Shown here one piece after another: positions 45,336 through 57,149 of a stretch of 64,000 bases of DNA (position 1 is the stretch's first letter; the number at the start of each line of letters is the position of its first letter). This DNA comes from Obelidium mucronatum (lineage: Eukaryota; Chytridiomycota; Chytridiomycetes; Chytridiales; Chytriomycetaceae): positions 1 to 64,000 of the forward strand of contig JAIVFH010000001.1 of assembly GCA_025765595.1 (NCBI GenBank), in the 5' to 3' direction. The notes under the pieces were generated by a model. It did no database searches, had not been told where the DNA came from, and was given only the letters and a program-made list of their open reading frames with translations. The position numbers and the translations under genes are program-made.

Positions 45336-45854
45336 AACCCGCGTATTCAAACGGTCGGCGCCCTTCAGTAATTTTTGAGATCGGTGACTCCAACCAGCAC
45401 GTTATTGGCTATATTTACCATGCTTCGCCGACGAAAAGCCAAGCTTTGACACCCATGGCTTCGACCAACCAGTTGGGACGTGGATAAACACTTTTTTCTT
45501 TTGGCTGCGGAAATTGGAGTTTTTGGTGTGCCACCGTTTCACTTGGATGGCAGTACAGGAGCGACTGATTCAATGGACAGGAAGGGACTACAATTTTGGG
45601 CTCTTTGATTGGAGCCTCCTTCGAAACTTAGGTTGAGGCCGATTTCATTCTGTAAAAATAGGCTGTTGATTTCGAGCCACTGGAGTTTGCGTGGAAATCT
45701 GTAAGCTGTTTTTTGAGATTTGCAATTGTCTCATTTAAATTCAAAAATATCGCCAACCCATCTTAAGTACGCGCTATGATCCCATCTCCTACTCTTTATA
45801 GTTATTTTATTAAGCCATTTGGTTCTTTCCACAGGAACCGCGATCAATAACACA

Positions 45855-47055
45855 ATGAGCAACAGTCATATCTTAAGTGAGTTTCAAGAGGATCATATTT
45901 GAAACTGCTTATTAACCCTTGGCATCAGGCGCAAAGTGCTTCTTGAAATCGCTTTTAACTACACTGGATAGTCTTGACGCCGAAGAGTTCGGCTTGATTG
46001 ATCGTATGTTCTCAAAAGCCATGCTGGTACGTCTTTGCTTGAAACACCGCGGAGCGTCCAACTTAATTATGTGTCTTCTTACAGGCTTATAGTGCGCTTT
46101 CGATAGCAAAGGCTTGTGGACCCGAGGACAGCGCCTCTTCAAGTACAAAAATTCTTGCTGTTGAACATTCGCTTCGTCCAGTGATTGGAAGCCTTGAAAA
46201 TACTGTAGGTCATACTTTTTTTTTTTTTTTTTACTTTATTCACAAACATATTCAGGCCAACTTGCAGGATCCAACGCCAGTCCCTGCAGCCGTCGAAAAA
46301 GCGGCAATCGATCCCGAAGTTTCATCACAGCCAGTTGTTGCCTCCCTGAACTCACAATTGTCACGCCAAGAAACCGTAAGTTGTTTTTTGAATGGCGGTC
46401 ATGCACTGATCAATACTCTAGTTGGTTGATATAGAAACCGTTCCTGAATCAGATGCTTTTATTTCAACATCCGCAGCTCCGTTGGAGGTATGTTGCCGGT
46501 GCCTCTTTCTCGGGTACCATTCCATTTAATAAATAACTTGCAGCGTCTCGAAATGGAGCCAGCGTCTGATATTGTGCTGATCAAATCCAACTCCAGAAGT
46601 ACACTCAATCTTATTGCAGCGACCCAATTCTGTGCACCGCTGTGGAATACCGCGCCTTTTTCCTTGATTTTAAACGAGCACACGTCCGACGAAACCAGAA
46701 ATGAAATGATCATGGCAGGCATGAAAGAAATCGAACGGAAGCAGGCCAGTTTGATTGAAGAGGAGTTTGTGATGAAACAGGAGTCCCTCCCGCCCAACGA
46801 AGTAAGCTGGTGTGTGAACTTCGACGCTAACTGATATTTTCAGATTCCCGATTTGACAAGTATGTATGGAATTGACTCTAGTTTAATTGTAAGGCTTCCA
46901 GTTGTGGAGGAAATGTTGGCTTAATCTCTTTCCAGGCTCTTGTGATTTCGTGTACAACAGTTTCGGAAAAAGCTATTCAAACTAAGAAAACTGTTCCAAC
47001 GCATGCGGAGATACAGCGTTTAACACTCAGTCGCCGAGTGAAACCGAAGAAGTGA
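45855..47055 (+). CDS. Q1: FSKA-family protein, 282 aa, unknown function
   Basis: Eight exons: 45855-45876, 45929-46026, 46085-46204, 46256-46375, 46422-46487, 46544-46801, 46844-46888 and 46936-47055. Their lengths (22, 98, 120, 120, 66, 258, 45, 120) sum to 849 nt, 283 codons including stop, and are identical exon by exon to Q2. The N-terminal motif is CFLKSLLTTLDSLDAEE..DRMFSKAM. An exon edge has LVDIETVPE. A later segment reads MIMAGMKEIERKQASLIEEE (helical) and the C-terminus is basic (SRRVKPKK). No signal peptide or membrane helix. Introns are 43-60 nt. No known domain recognised. Confidence 0.7.
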
Positions 47056-47330
47056 TTTATTTTTGAAGAGTCTTTCACCAGTTTGATTTATTCAAAAGAA
47101 CCCATGGAGAACTAAATAAACTGATTAATACAAAGCACCTATTGTATCAGAATAACAGGAAACTGATTTGCCGAGCTGGCAACCGGACTTGTGCAGTCAA
47201 CACAACATGTAAACTCACAATATTAAAGTACAAAATAATATGTATTTCACTTTCGATCAATGAGCAAACAAATTTAAATGAAAGAAAGCGTAAAGAAGAA
47301 AAGTAGGGCCAGTAAGAGCACGTTATTGAC

Positions 47331-50300
47331 TATAGTTCCATCCAAACCCTCGAGACCGTTTTTTGCGCGTCTTAAACTCGAAAATAAAACTACCACCTTT
47401 TAGACAAAGCAGTTGAGAAGGCAGATTGAGTTACAGCATTTAAGATATTTATTATAATTCAATGAATAAAGAAACTATAAGTGATGCACAAAAGAAAGAA
47501 GTGGGGCAATGAAGAGCTCATTTTTGTTGGGACAGTTTAGATCTCATATTTTTTGGGACCGCAAGTTAGGAGCTCATTATTTGGGACAGTTAGGAGCTCA
47601 TTATTTCTTTGGGACAGTTGGGAGCTCGTTGGTTCTCATTCAGAATATTTGTATCATCATTTGAGACGCGAATTCATCAAAACACACAAGAAGAAGGAGT
47701 GGGTTCCATCGAGGGAAATTGGGGGGTCTGCCGGACTCACCAGCTGCTAATTGCTCGGACTCTCAGCATACAAACTCCGGAGATCGCCAAATGCTCACTC
47801 AATTTGCGGCCCCCCTCAGACTGACCGGCCCTGATCAGCTGTTTCTAATGGCGCCTCCTGTGGCAGTTCACCTTGGACCTTGGCTTGGCTTGGCTGGGAC
47901 CAGTTGGCTTGAGTAGGCTTGAGGGTTGGCTGGGATTCCGAAGCAGTGTGTTTGTTGTTTGTGTGTTTTGTTTTTTGCATCTTTTTAAATGGAATATTCT
48001 TTTCAGACGCGTCGCGTTTTATTCCAGATTTTGGAGAATTTGCAACAAGTGAAAAAATTGGAGAAAGTGAAAAAATCGGACAACGTCCGAAAGCTGTGAA
48101 AATTTTCACTCGTTTAAAGAAGAAGCAGGATCCTCATTTGAGTTGCGTGTGAGTATATTTATCAAAACTGTTGAGTCAGACTTTTCTTTATTTGGAACGA
48201 AAGAAACACAGAATAAAGATGGAGAACAAATAGAAATAAAGAGAAAAAGGAATGAAAGAAAATCACAGAACTTGAGAAGGAGCGGCGGAAGATTGTGAGA
48301 AGAAATGTGAGAAGTGAAAGAGCTTGCGAATATTATAAAACAAAAGAATGAGAGAGAAAGAAAAGAACGATAATAAGCAACGAACAGAAATAATGATTAT
48401 AAGCAACGCAATTAATAGTTTCAGTTTCGAAAGACAAGTTTTGAACCTCAAAACACAACTGCAATTTACTGATAGGTGAGGATTCAAAGAGTGCCGATAT
48501 TGACTTTGATCGAAGAGGAATCAGAATCCTTCGGTCTTCACTCTTGAATTCATGCAATGGACAAAAAGCTCCCATTAATAGACGGGACTAATTCATGTGA
48601 TTCAAAATATTGTAGCGGACTAAAATTTGTGGCTTGAAAGCTTGGCGTGGCTTGAATTGGCAGCCATCTCCTATTATTTTCAGAGTCAAAAAAAAGGAGA
48701 AAAAAAACGAAGAAAATTTTCGTTGACCAACCTCAAAACCTCGATTTCATTGAATAATACCCCTTCATCCTAAACCAAGATTCTACGAAATTCTAATAGC
48801 AGTTATTCCTCATGTCATCGTTATTGCACATTCCCAGCGTCTTAATTCCTCGAAATTTCTTGATGGCAAAGAACGGCGAGTGAAGGCATGCATTTCTTGA
48901 TGTCGGAATCGGTTTATCGCTCTGTTAATGTTGGCTTTTCATGTTTCTCGCTAACGGAGCAATTCCCAAATTGTTCCATTTGATCGTAGCTTTTCATTGG
49001 TAGTGGAAATACTTGGAGACATGGTGACAGTGCAAACGGCTTTATCGTTGAGAGAGGTGGCTTAAGATCAAATTGGATATTAAAATCCGCAAGAAGTCTA
49101 TGGATAAAATCGTGCCAATACTTATCGCTGGTTAGCAGCGCCTTTCTATAATAAGTATTTAAAATAAACAATTTAAAAAAAAGGAGAAAATTTTTTGTGG
49201 ACAACCTCAGAACCTCGTTATTGCTGCATTTGAAGGAATAGGCATGCGCGAAATCCTAACGCATTTTGAATTTGACGAGCATTGTTCTTCATGTTTCTTT
49301 CATAAAATCGATCAAGCTTATGATATCCGAGAGCCCAAATGCCTTCAAGTTGCACGACGCCAGGTGTGGGGAATGCACGCGATGCCTGATTAATCGTTCC
49401 AGAAATTGACAAATATTTACAGGCTGCCGTCCCGCCAAAAATATGCCCATCGCTTACATTTTGGTATAATATCGACGATTATCTGGATTTTTTCCAGCCA
49501 AGGTACTGTAGAGCCCGTGGGAACTATGGATATTGTCGTGATTCTTGCTGATGTGCCTTGGTTCCTTTCAATTTCTAAAAATAAAACAACATCCATCGAA
49601 TTCAGCAGAACCAACCAATATGCGTACCTTCCATCCCAGCGACAAAGCTCAGTCGTTATATGCAAAGGTTCCACTTGTTTTTCTCGAATCGCTGCCGTTT
49701 ACGTATGTTGCCGCAGCGTATGTCTGATTGCTGCAATACTGACCCCAATTCTGCACAGATCTCGCAGAACTATCATACGCCCGCTATTCCTGTCATTCGC
49801 ATGCATTCAAAGCCACCAATAACTGAAGCTTTTCGTTCACATACACTCGAAGCGATATGGGTAATGTATGATGTGTTTTCTTCTCAATCAACTGGCAAAT
49901 CAGAATCTCGCCACTTGGCCGCTATTACAGAGAGCTTGACCCCTTTTGAAGCGAATCGCTTCTGAATCATTCGACCAAAGCTCTCTGCAGCCGATGAACT
50001 TTGAACGCATTATGTGGTGGACTTGTGGTCCAGTCTCAGTCACTCCGAATCACTCCGAATCCGATAACTAATTCCACGCCATCGTTCACTGCTCCGAAAT
50101 CAAAGGCAATCCATCAACTGAATAATTATAAACTTGAGCGTGAAATATCGGCGTTGGGATCTCGTTAAAATCCAAAGTTGCTGACAACAGCAAGGAACAG
50201 CCCATCACATCAAATGACGATTCCAAGGAAGCCCTGATCTTGAAAGCATCATAAAAAATAACACCATGTTCGCTGGATAAAGAATAACACAATGCTCGCT

Positions 50301-52260
50301 GGACCTGCTTGTGCGTTGTTAGTAACTTTATGTGGGTTATTCAAGTGGTCCACACGTGAGATCCAGTTTTCTTGAAACGCGTCTTCAGTCCTCTGGAAAT
50401 ATCCGGGTAGATGTAGATGAATGCAGCTGGTTCGCGATGCGGTGGGTGAGTGGGTGTTGGCTTTGCTTTCGCTCTTGTGTTTATTCTTTCTTACATTTCA
50501 TTTTAAAACAACAAACACAAAACAACAACCAAACATTATAGCCATTTAAATCTCTTCGAATTGTCCCTTTCTTCAGCATCGACGCCGGGGATTCTATCGT
50601 TCATACCTATCGTTTTGACCTCCAATCCGTGCCAGTGAATACTTGTTGTTCGCATGTTGATCAAAGGTTGACTTTTCGCGGCTTGGTTGTGCATTGTGCG
50701 GGAAAATTGAACTTTCAAAATGAGCTGGTGTTAAAAGAGTTTGGCTGAATCGTAACTTTGGTGGATTCGTGTCACCGTTCCTTCACTCCGAGCTTCAACG
50801 AACGAATGCATTGAATTGCTTCTCGAAGAAGCGGTCTTCAAGTTTGAGGAGGCTGATCATCAATCATGCATTTCGTTGTGCCAGGAAGCTTGTTGATTCC
50901 AATAACAAAAGCAATAACGGCGTAGTGCTCTGGTGCATGAATTCGAAGTTGTAATGAACCGCATTTGGCTTAAACTGAGGATTATGTTCCGATTCGACGT
51001 AGTTATCCTTTTGGCTTAAACCGGCTGTTTTTTATCAATGTTGAATAACGGAATCAAAGAATCGCTTGCGTCGAAACAGCAGAAATTCGAAAGAAAATTG
51101 GACCCAGCGATAACGTCTGGGGATTAGGGTCATAGATACTCTCGCTGCTTCTGGCCAAACAGTATTGGCTTCAAATGCAGTTGCGCCTACCTGCACTGTA
51201 GTTTCTGCGCCCAACAACGCTGGATCGCCTGTATCCGCTTCCATTGATATTTTGCCGACTTCTGTCAATTCAATCGACACTATGCCGCCTATCCCATTGT
51301 CCTTGAACTCTCCCGCAAATGAAACTTCAAGCCAACAAACCCTCCGGCCGCTCTACATCACCCCTTCACCACATCATCAACACACAGCATCGTCTATCAA
51401 TCCTCAAATTCCCACGCAGTCATTTTCGAATCCACCGCATAACCCTCTGTACAGAACCCCTTCATTCCCTCATCAATCGAACGCGCCGCCTTGCCCTTCC
51501 TATCTTTCTATTAATTCGTTTTTAAATCCACCCATGCGTCAGAATCTGGCAATCGGCCAACGCTTCTACAAGTTGGTCACTCGGGCCCCACAAAACAGTC
51601 CAATAATACCAAAAAGAAAGCGCGTGAGCTTTAATTTAGAAGAGCAAGTGTTGGGTCCCGATGAGGGACATATTCCTTTGTCAGAAAGCCAGGCCGCGTA
51701 CAACTTGGCCCTTGCACAAGCATTGGCATCGGTACAACCACCAGCCTCAAAACCGACGATGGTACCACACGCTGGACCAGCACCCCCCAAATGTGAAGTT
51801 GGAGACTATTATGGCAACCAAATTCCATCAGTGTCGATGGAACCGAATCAAAGAAAGAAGGTCGGACGGGCGCAACGCGTGTTTTATCCATTTTAGTCTG
51901 CTGAGACTAAGTTGCCGAGTTAAACCGAAGATGGCGGTGTATCGTTTTTCACTCTCTCCCAACACAAGTTTGCTTTCTCTCTCTGTTTTTTTTTTTTTTT
52001 TTTTTTTTTGTGAATCCTTCATCTATTGTCACAACTTGGTGTAAACATAAAAATTATTTCGAAATTATATTAAAATGCCACGCGACGTTTGGGTCGTTAG
52101 AAACGGTTTGAAAGAGCATACATGTATGAAAGGTTAAGGGATTAGGCAATGAGTATTTATTCCAATTTTCACAAATAACAAACAAACAAAAGTAATAAAG
52201 TATTAAATATAAAATAATAAGGCAGCTTCGAACTTATTTTTGAGGGGACAGTTTGGATCT
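47331..52260. repeat. array unit 3 (type A, deleted)
   Basis: Opens like unit 1 and has a type A head repeat (47500-48140). Then about 1.4 kb corresponding to gene F3 is missing: it passes from the purine-rich tail to the C segment at ~48400-48600. D (49190-50290) and E (50300-51110) segments follow. Between E and P2 another ~1.8 kb is missing (junction ~51112-51128). Confidence 0.85.
51129..51896 (+). pseudogene. P2: 5'-truncated copy of P
   Basis: Same protein as P1 from SIDTLAASGQTVLASNAV onward. It has the unshifted frame at the site where P1 has an extra T, and keeps PKRKRV and the stop. Exons 1 and 2 and the first part of exon 3 are gone. The junction reads GATAACGTCTGGGGATTAGGGTCATAGATAC, with unit sequence on both sides and a TTAGGG-like filler. 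Confidence 0.7.
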
Positions 52261-53773
52261 CATAATTTGCATGGGAGCTCATGTTTGTTGGGACAGTTAT
52301 TTAGGAGCTCACTTTTTGTTGGGACAGTTGGGAGCTCGTTGGTTCTCATTCAGAATTATTATATCATCATTTGAGACGCGAATTCATCAAAACACACAAG
52401 AAGAAGGAGTGGGTTCCACCGAGGGAAATTGGGGGGTCTGCCGGACTCACCAGCTGCTAATTGCTCGGACTCTCAGCATACAAACCCCGGGGATCGCCAA
52501 ATGCTCACTCAATTTGCGGCTCCCCTCAGACTGACCGGCCCTGATCAGCTGTTTCTAATGGCGCCTCCTGTGGCAGTTCACCTTGGACCTTGGCTTGGCT
52601 TGGCTGGGACCAGTTGGCTTGAGTAGGTTTGGGTTGGCTGGGATTCCGAAGCAGTGTGTTTGTTGTTTGTGTGTTTTGTTTTTTGCATCTTTTTGAATGG
52701 AATATTCTTTTCAGACGCGTCGCGTTTTATTCCAGATTTTGGAGAATTTGCAACAAGTGAAAAAATTGGAGAAAGTGAAAAAATCGGACAACGTCCGAAC
52801 GCTGTGAAAATTTTCACTCTCGTCGTAAACGAAGAAGCAGGATCCTCATCGAGTTGCGTGTGAGTCTATTTATCACAACTGTTGAGTCAGACATGTGTTT
52901 ATTTGGAACGAAAGAAACACAGAATAATACACGAAAACAAAGCAGAATTGGAAGTTTGAGAAAGCAAAATCAATCGTTCCAGTTTCGAATGTAAGTTTTG
53001 AAACTCATTCTCAATAGTACTCGATAGGGTGGCGATTGATGATTCAATGAGTGCCAAGATTAATTTTGATCCAGGTGGAATCCGAATCCTTACTCTTTAG
53101 GTCATGAAATGAAAAAATCCAAATTTAGTAATCGATGGGACTATCACTTATCGATGTGATGCAAAGCAGTGGACCAGAATTTGTGGCTTGTAGCTTGTGG
53201 TGGCTTGAACTGCCAGCCATCTCCTGTCATTTTCAGAATCAAAAAAAAGGAGAAAAAAAAACGAAGAAATTTTTCGTTGACCAACCTCAAAACCTCCATT
53301 TCATTGAATAACGGCCTCCACTCCTTGATCAAAACTCTGACGATAGTTATTCCACCTGTCATCGTGTGAACGTGGCTGCGTTTGCGTTATTGCACATTCC
53401 CAGCGTTGTTATTCTTTGAAAATTGTTGAAGGACGACAAGTTAGAACACGTTTTCCATCTGGCTTTCCGTAATTTCAAAATCGGTTAATCGATCTTTTTT
53501 TATGTTGGCTTTACATATTTTCCGCATATCCAGATTTTTTGATTTGATCGTAATGTGAGTTTCCCATCGAAAGGCGCCGGTCAAGCCCTCAGAATGGTCG
53601 AACAGATTGAAACGAAGACGCAGTTTTATTGGGACTTCACGAAAAATCAAAGAGAGAGTAGGCGCGATGGCACCCCCAATCCACTTCGAATAGCGCAAGT
53701 GTACCCAAAGGAGAGTCCGAGGAAGCGGTGGAGGCTACGATGGTAGGCCCCCACAGATGGCGCCTAACCGGGC

Positions 53774-54910
53774 CTACAATGGAGGCCGGCCTTGGGGAGG
53801 CAGAGGTGAAGCCAAGGGCAGGAGTCCGCCGTTGATGAGAGAACGCAGAGAGACTGGTTTCGTGGCAAGGGCTTTTTGGAGCGCAGGGAAGGAGCGAACG
53901 TAGGATTCCCAAGCGTCAGAGGTCCATCGCCCTTGGATTTTGATGTACTGAGCGGAGCAACCGTTGAGGGCAAGGTAAGTTGCACCGCCAGCGCGAAGAC
54001 ATTTTGAGCCGACGTGAAAACCCAGCAAATTGCTAAGAATGCCGAGAAACCAGTTTCTGGTGGGGACTGTAGCGTCATCTTTTAGAAGTAAAACGTTGCT
54101 TGAGAGGGAGTGGGTGTCGAAGCGGAGTTTCAAATACTCTTTGATGATATTCAGGGAGTTGGCTGGTGGTGGCTTTAGGTCCTTTGACAATTTGTGGATA
54201 TAGATGGTGTAGCCCTTTCCCGTTTGGTCTGGTTTATGGACAGGTAATTTGTACGATATAAAGCGAGCCGCGTGCAGAATTAATGGGGTGTCGGCGTCGA
54301 GTGATGAAATTAAGATGCGTTTCCACGGGCAAACAAGTGATGCGTCGTCATAATCAGATATTTCGGCGAGTCTATGCAGAGCAAAGAAACCCAAGGCAAG
54401 CATGACCTTAAAGAGGGACCAGTTATAAGAAGATAACTGAGGGGGGTTTGGAAGAGCAACTAGCTTGTTTACGTCTTTGATGGATAGATAGAAGCTTTCT
54501 TTTGCGGAAGGCAGGTTTGAGCGTATCCTTTGTTTGCAGATGCCGAGGAGGGTTAATTTTAAGCGTTTGCTTGCGCGAATGTTGGGCCAGTCGTCGAAAC
54601 CCATTGACACATAGACTGCACCGATTCCACCTAGCCAAGAAGCTATTGAGGCTGGTGAGTAGTTTGCAAGGTGCATCCAAGTGCACCACAGAATCAGGGT
54701 CTCGGCCGAGTCCGGAAGGCCGGATGGAGCTAAGTCCGGAAATTTGGTAGTGAAGCGCTTCCAGTGAGACCATGCTGTAGCATGGGACTTCAAAGTGGTA
54801 CCTTCGAATGCACTGGAGATGAGTTTGTTTGCGGCTGTTTTGAGCGTCGGTGCGGATATATGAGCTGGCTGTTTTCTGGTGGAGAAGACGGTCATTTTGG
54901 AGATTTTCAA
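53774..54910 (-). CDS. tyrosine recombinase of DIRS-2
   Basis: 378-aa open frame starting 36 nt after the RT stop. The N-terminal core-binding part has TLKSHATAWSHWKRF and WLGGIGAVYVSMGF. The catalytic domain has the first Arg in LHRLAEISDYDD, a second Arg box CLRAGGATYLALNG, and GRWTSDAWESYVRS with the nucleophile Tyr. The His of the usual HxxR box appears as Lys (SKCLR), which is odd. The enzyme is expected to insert a circular cDNA without target duplication. The C-terminal ~35 residues are Leu/Pro-rich. Confidence 0.85.
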   Translation of the reverse strand: MKISKMTVFSTRKQPAHISAPTLKTAANKLISSAFEGTTLKSHATAWSHWKRFTTKFPDLAPSGLPDSAETLILWCTWMHLANYSPASIASWLGGIGAVYVSMGFDDWPNIRASKRLKLTLLGICKQRIRSNLPSAKESFYLSIKDVNKLVALPNPPQLSSYNWSLFKVMLALGFFALHRLAEISDYDDASLVCPWKRILISSLDADTPLILHAARFISYKLPVHKPDQTGKGYTIYIHKLSKDLKPPPANSLNIIKEYLKLRFDTHSLSSNVLLLKDDATVPTRNWFLGILSNLLGFHVGSKCLRAGGATYLALNGCSAQYIKIQGRWTSDAWESYVRSFPALQKALATKPVSLRSLINGGLLPLASPLPPQGRPPL

Positions 54911-54946
54911 TCCAAAAATAGAACGACTGTTGGCAACGAAGTTGAT

Positions 54947-57133
54947 TTATTTGAATGCAGAGGCGAAAGGAGCAGGGAGTGGCAGCAAGTCTTCGAAGGA
55001 TAGTTGACGTATTTTGACTTGTGGACAGAGGAACTGCATCAATGGTAAGCAACGTCTAGAGCCGGCGTCCGCTACTATGTTCCTTTTCCCTGGGATATAT
55101 GCCACTCGAGGAGAGAAACCAAACTCCGCCTCCAACGAGACAAAGGCTTGCAGGATGGCAACGTTCAGTGGTACTGAAGAATGGAGTGTGTCGAAATTTG
55201 CGCGAGCTCCTTTGTTGTCGCAAAAGCCCAGGAATCTTTTTCCTGGATAGCGGTTTTTAGCTGCTATGTAAAAACCCATAGCTTGGGCAAAAAGTTCCGG
55301 TGAGCCGATATGCATTTGGGTGCCGTCAATGTTGAAACCAACTCCTGATGTCAAACCGTCGAACCAATAATAGTGGAGCTCATTGAACTGGGGGAACCAG
55401 ATTGCTAATCCGAAGGGACAGGCGTCTGCGTAAAAGACTACATCGGCTTCGTGCAAGTCCCAGGCCTCGAATTGGAACATCCGAACTGGTTTTGCGACTT
55501 TCAAAAAGTTGCTGATATATGAAAGAGAGGCGGCAACTTCAGGAGTTTGCAATAGATGGTAATGAGCCCTTCCTCTTGCTTTAGCCATGACTTTATACAG
55601 AGAACTGAACCAGGGCTTTAGGAGGACATGAACATTGCAAGACCAATTTAGGAATCCTGCAAGCGAATTCCATTCGCGAAGTTTTCTTGGGATCGGAGAG
55701 GAGTGCAACCAATCCTGGACCATGGATTTTAGAGAATTTGAGCTTTCGGCGGTTATGTTCATGGTTAAATCTACGGCGTTGATGATAAAACCAGTGATTG
55801 TGACGATTTGACCAAATTCATCTTTTTCGTCTGACGTGGAGATGCCCAATTCGTGGATGAAGTGCTTCAAAGAGGACATCGGCTTTGGTGGCATTTTTTG
55901 GTCGAAATCCTCTTTGGGTTGATAACAGGCTCCAAAGAAGTCGTCCATGAACACCAACGCTAATATCTCTAGGATGTTAGAAGCGTACCAAGATATTAAA
56001 TGGCTAATGGCTGAAGTAAAAAGCATTGGGCCCGTACGAACTCCAAAGGACACGCAGAAGTTAAGGTAGAATTTTTGATTGTAGTGGATCCAGTGGAGGC
56101 CTTGAAGAACTGGATGAAGCGGTAATAATCTGAATGCTCCCTTTATGTCGACTTTCCAAAGCACTAAAACATGGTTTGGAGGGCAGTTTTTGTGGAGGTG
56201 CCGAAGAAAGGGGAGCAAGTCGTTTGGCGTATCGTACCGGACTTTAGCTTCGTCCGGCGTAATGAAGTCATTAAAAGAGTGTGAATCCGGGGATTTTGAG
56301 AGGTTATAGATCAGCCTAAATTTTTCTTGTTGCTGCAAGACGAAAGTGGGGACTGTGGAACAATAGTCGGGTAGGCTGTCGAAAGGGCCTGCCATTCTCC
56401 CTGCTGCCAACTCCTTGCTAATTTTTGATGCCAGTTCACGGTCAAGTTCTGGTGAATTTGGCTTCGTGTCGTGACGATAGCGAGGTGTAAATGGTCGGTC
56501 GAGATCACCGGTGCCAGTCCAGAAACCAGTGGAAAAGCCTCGAACGCAGGACTCAATGAACAATTGATTGGGAAATGATGCAAAGGCTGCCACAAATTTT
56601 TCGAGATTGACTGGACAGACGTTTTTGAAAATTCCTAGCGAACTAAAGTATTTGTTGATACGTTCGAAGCGAATGTCGTTAGACGGCGGAGCAGGTAACG
56701 GATTACGAGATACTATCTCTTTTGCAGAGAAGACAATGCCCTTGAACGATGGGTCGAAAGCTCTGCCTCGCGTAAAGCTGGGAACTTTCATCGCATCGTT
56801 CATGTCCTTTTCCTTTTGGGACCACGCCGAGTCAAATGGAAGCACGGGACCAAAGTATTTCCCCAAGTCGTCGGCCATTCGACGATGTAGGGACGCGTCC
56901 AGTGCAGCGCGAGGTGGTAGAGTGGAGCCGGGTTTGGGCGGTAGGAGAAGCGAAACAGGAGTTAGCTTTAGCTTATTTGAAGATGGGTAATTTGATACGA
57001 GTCTTTTATTGTGTTCGGATTGCAAAACAATAAAGTTGAGCGTGGTATCATCACCTTCTCCAACAACGAGGGGTTTTGCTGTAACTACGGCTACCGGCGG
57101 GACCACAACAGAATGGAGGGGAAGAGACAACAC
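54947..57133 (-). CDS. reverse transcriptase / RNase H of DIRS-2
   Basis: 728-aa uninterrupted frame. RT motifs in order are FRLIYNLSKSPDSHSFNDF, LVLWKVDIKGAFRLLPLHP (motif A Asp), GVRTGPMLFTSAIS and VFMDDFFGACYQ (catalytic FMDD). RNase H follows with VFYADACPFGLAIWF, CDNKGARANFDTLHS and RNIVADAGSRR. This arrangement and the short linker to the recombinase ORF are typical of DIRS-like elements. It looks capable of activity. Confidence 0.88.
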   Translation of the reverse strand: MLSLPLHSVVVPPVAVVTAKPLVVGEGDDTTLNFIVLQSEHNKRLVSNYPSSNKLKLTPVSLLLPPKPGSTLPPRAALDASLHRRMADDLGKYFGPVLPFDSAWSQKEKDMNDAMKVPSFTRGRAFDPSFKGIVFSAKEIVSRNPLPAPPSNDIRFERINKYFSSLGIFKNVCPVNLEKFVAAFASFPNQLFIESCVRGFSTGFWTGTGDLDRPFTPRYRHDTKPNSPELDRELASKISKELAAGRMAGPFDSLPDYCSTVPTFVLQQQEKFRLIYNLSKSPDSHSFNDFITPDEAKVRYDTPNDLLPFLRHLHKNCPPNHVLVLWKVDIKGAFRLLPLHPVLQGLHWIHYNQKFYLNFCVSFGVRTGPMLFTSAISHLISWYASNILEILALVFMDDFFGACYQPKEDFDQKMPPKPMSSLKHFIHELGISTSDEKDEFGQIVTITGFIINAVDLTMNITAESSNSLKSMVQDWLHSSPIPRKLREWNSLAGFLNWSCNVHVLLKPWFSSLYKVMAKARGRAHYHLLQTPEVAASLSYISNFLKVAKPVRMFQFEAWDLHEADVVFYADACPFGLAIWFPQFNELHYYWFDGLTSGVGFNIDGTQMHIGSPELFAQAMGFYIAAKNRYPGKRFLGFCDNKGARANFDTLHSSVPLNVAILQAFVSLEAEFGFSPRVAYIPGKRNIVADAGSRRCLPLMQFLCPQVKIRQLSFEDLLPLPAPFASAFK

Positions 57134-57149
57134 GCCCCCTGCCAGCGCC

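Larger units (their letters stand above)
42181..47330. repeat. array unit 2 (type B)
   Basis: Head repeat 42200-42840 with the type B ending (CTCGTCGTAAACGAAGAAGC instead of CTCGTTTAAAGAAGAAGC), then C, D and E segments and gene Q1. It is near-identical to unit 4 without the DIRS-2 insertion. The uninterrupted insertion site is at ~43481-43489. Confidence 0.85.

Noticed and set aside
51850..52022. Lys-rich ORFs next to poly(T) tracts near 41890 and 51985
   Set aside because: They are translations of homopolymer runs.
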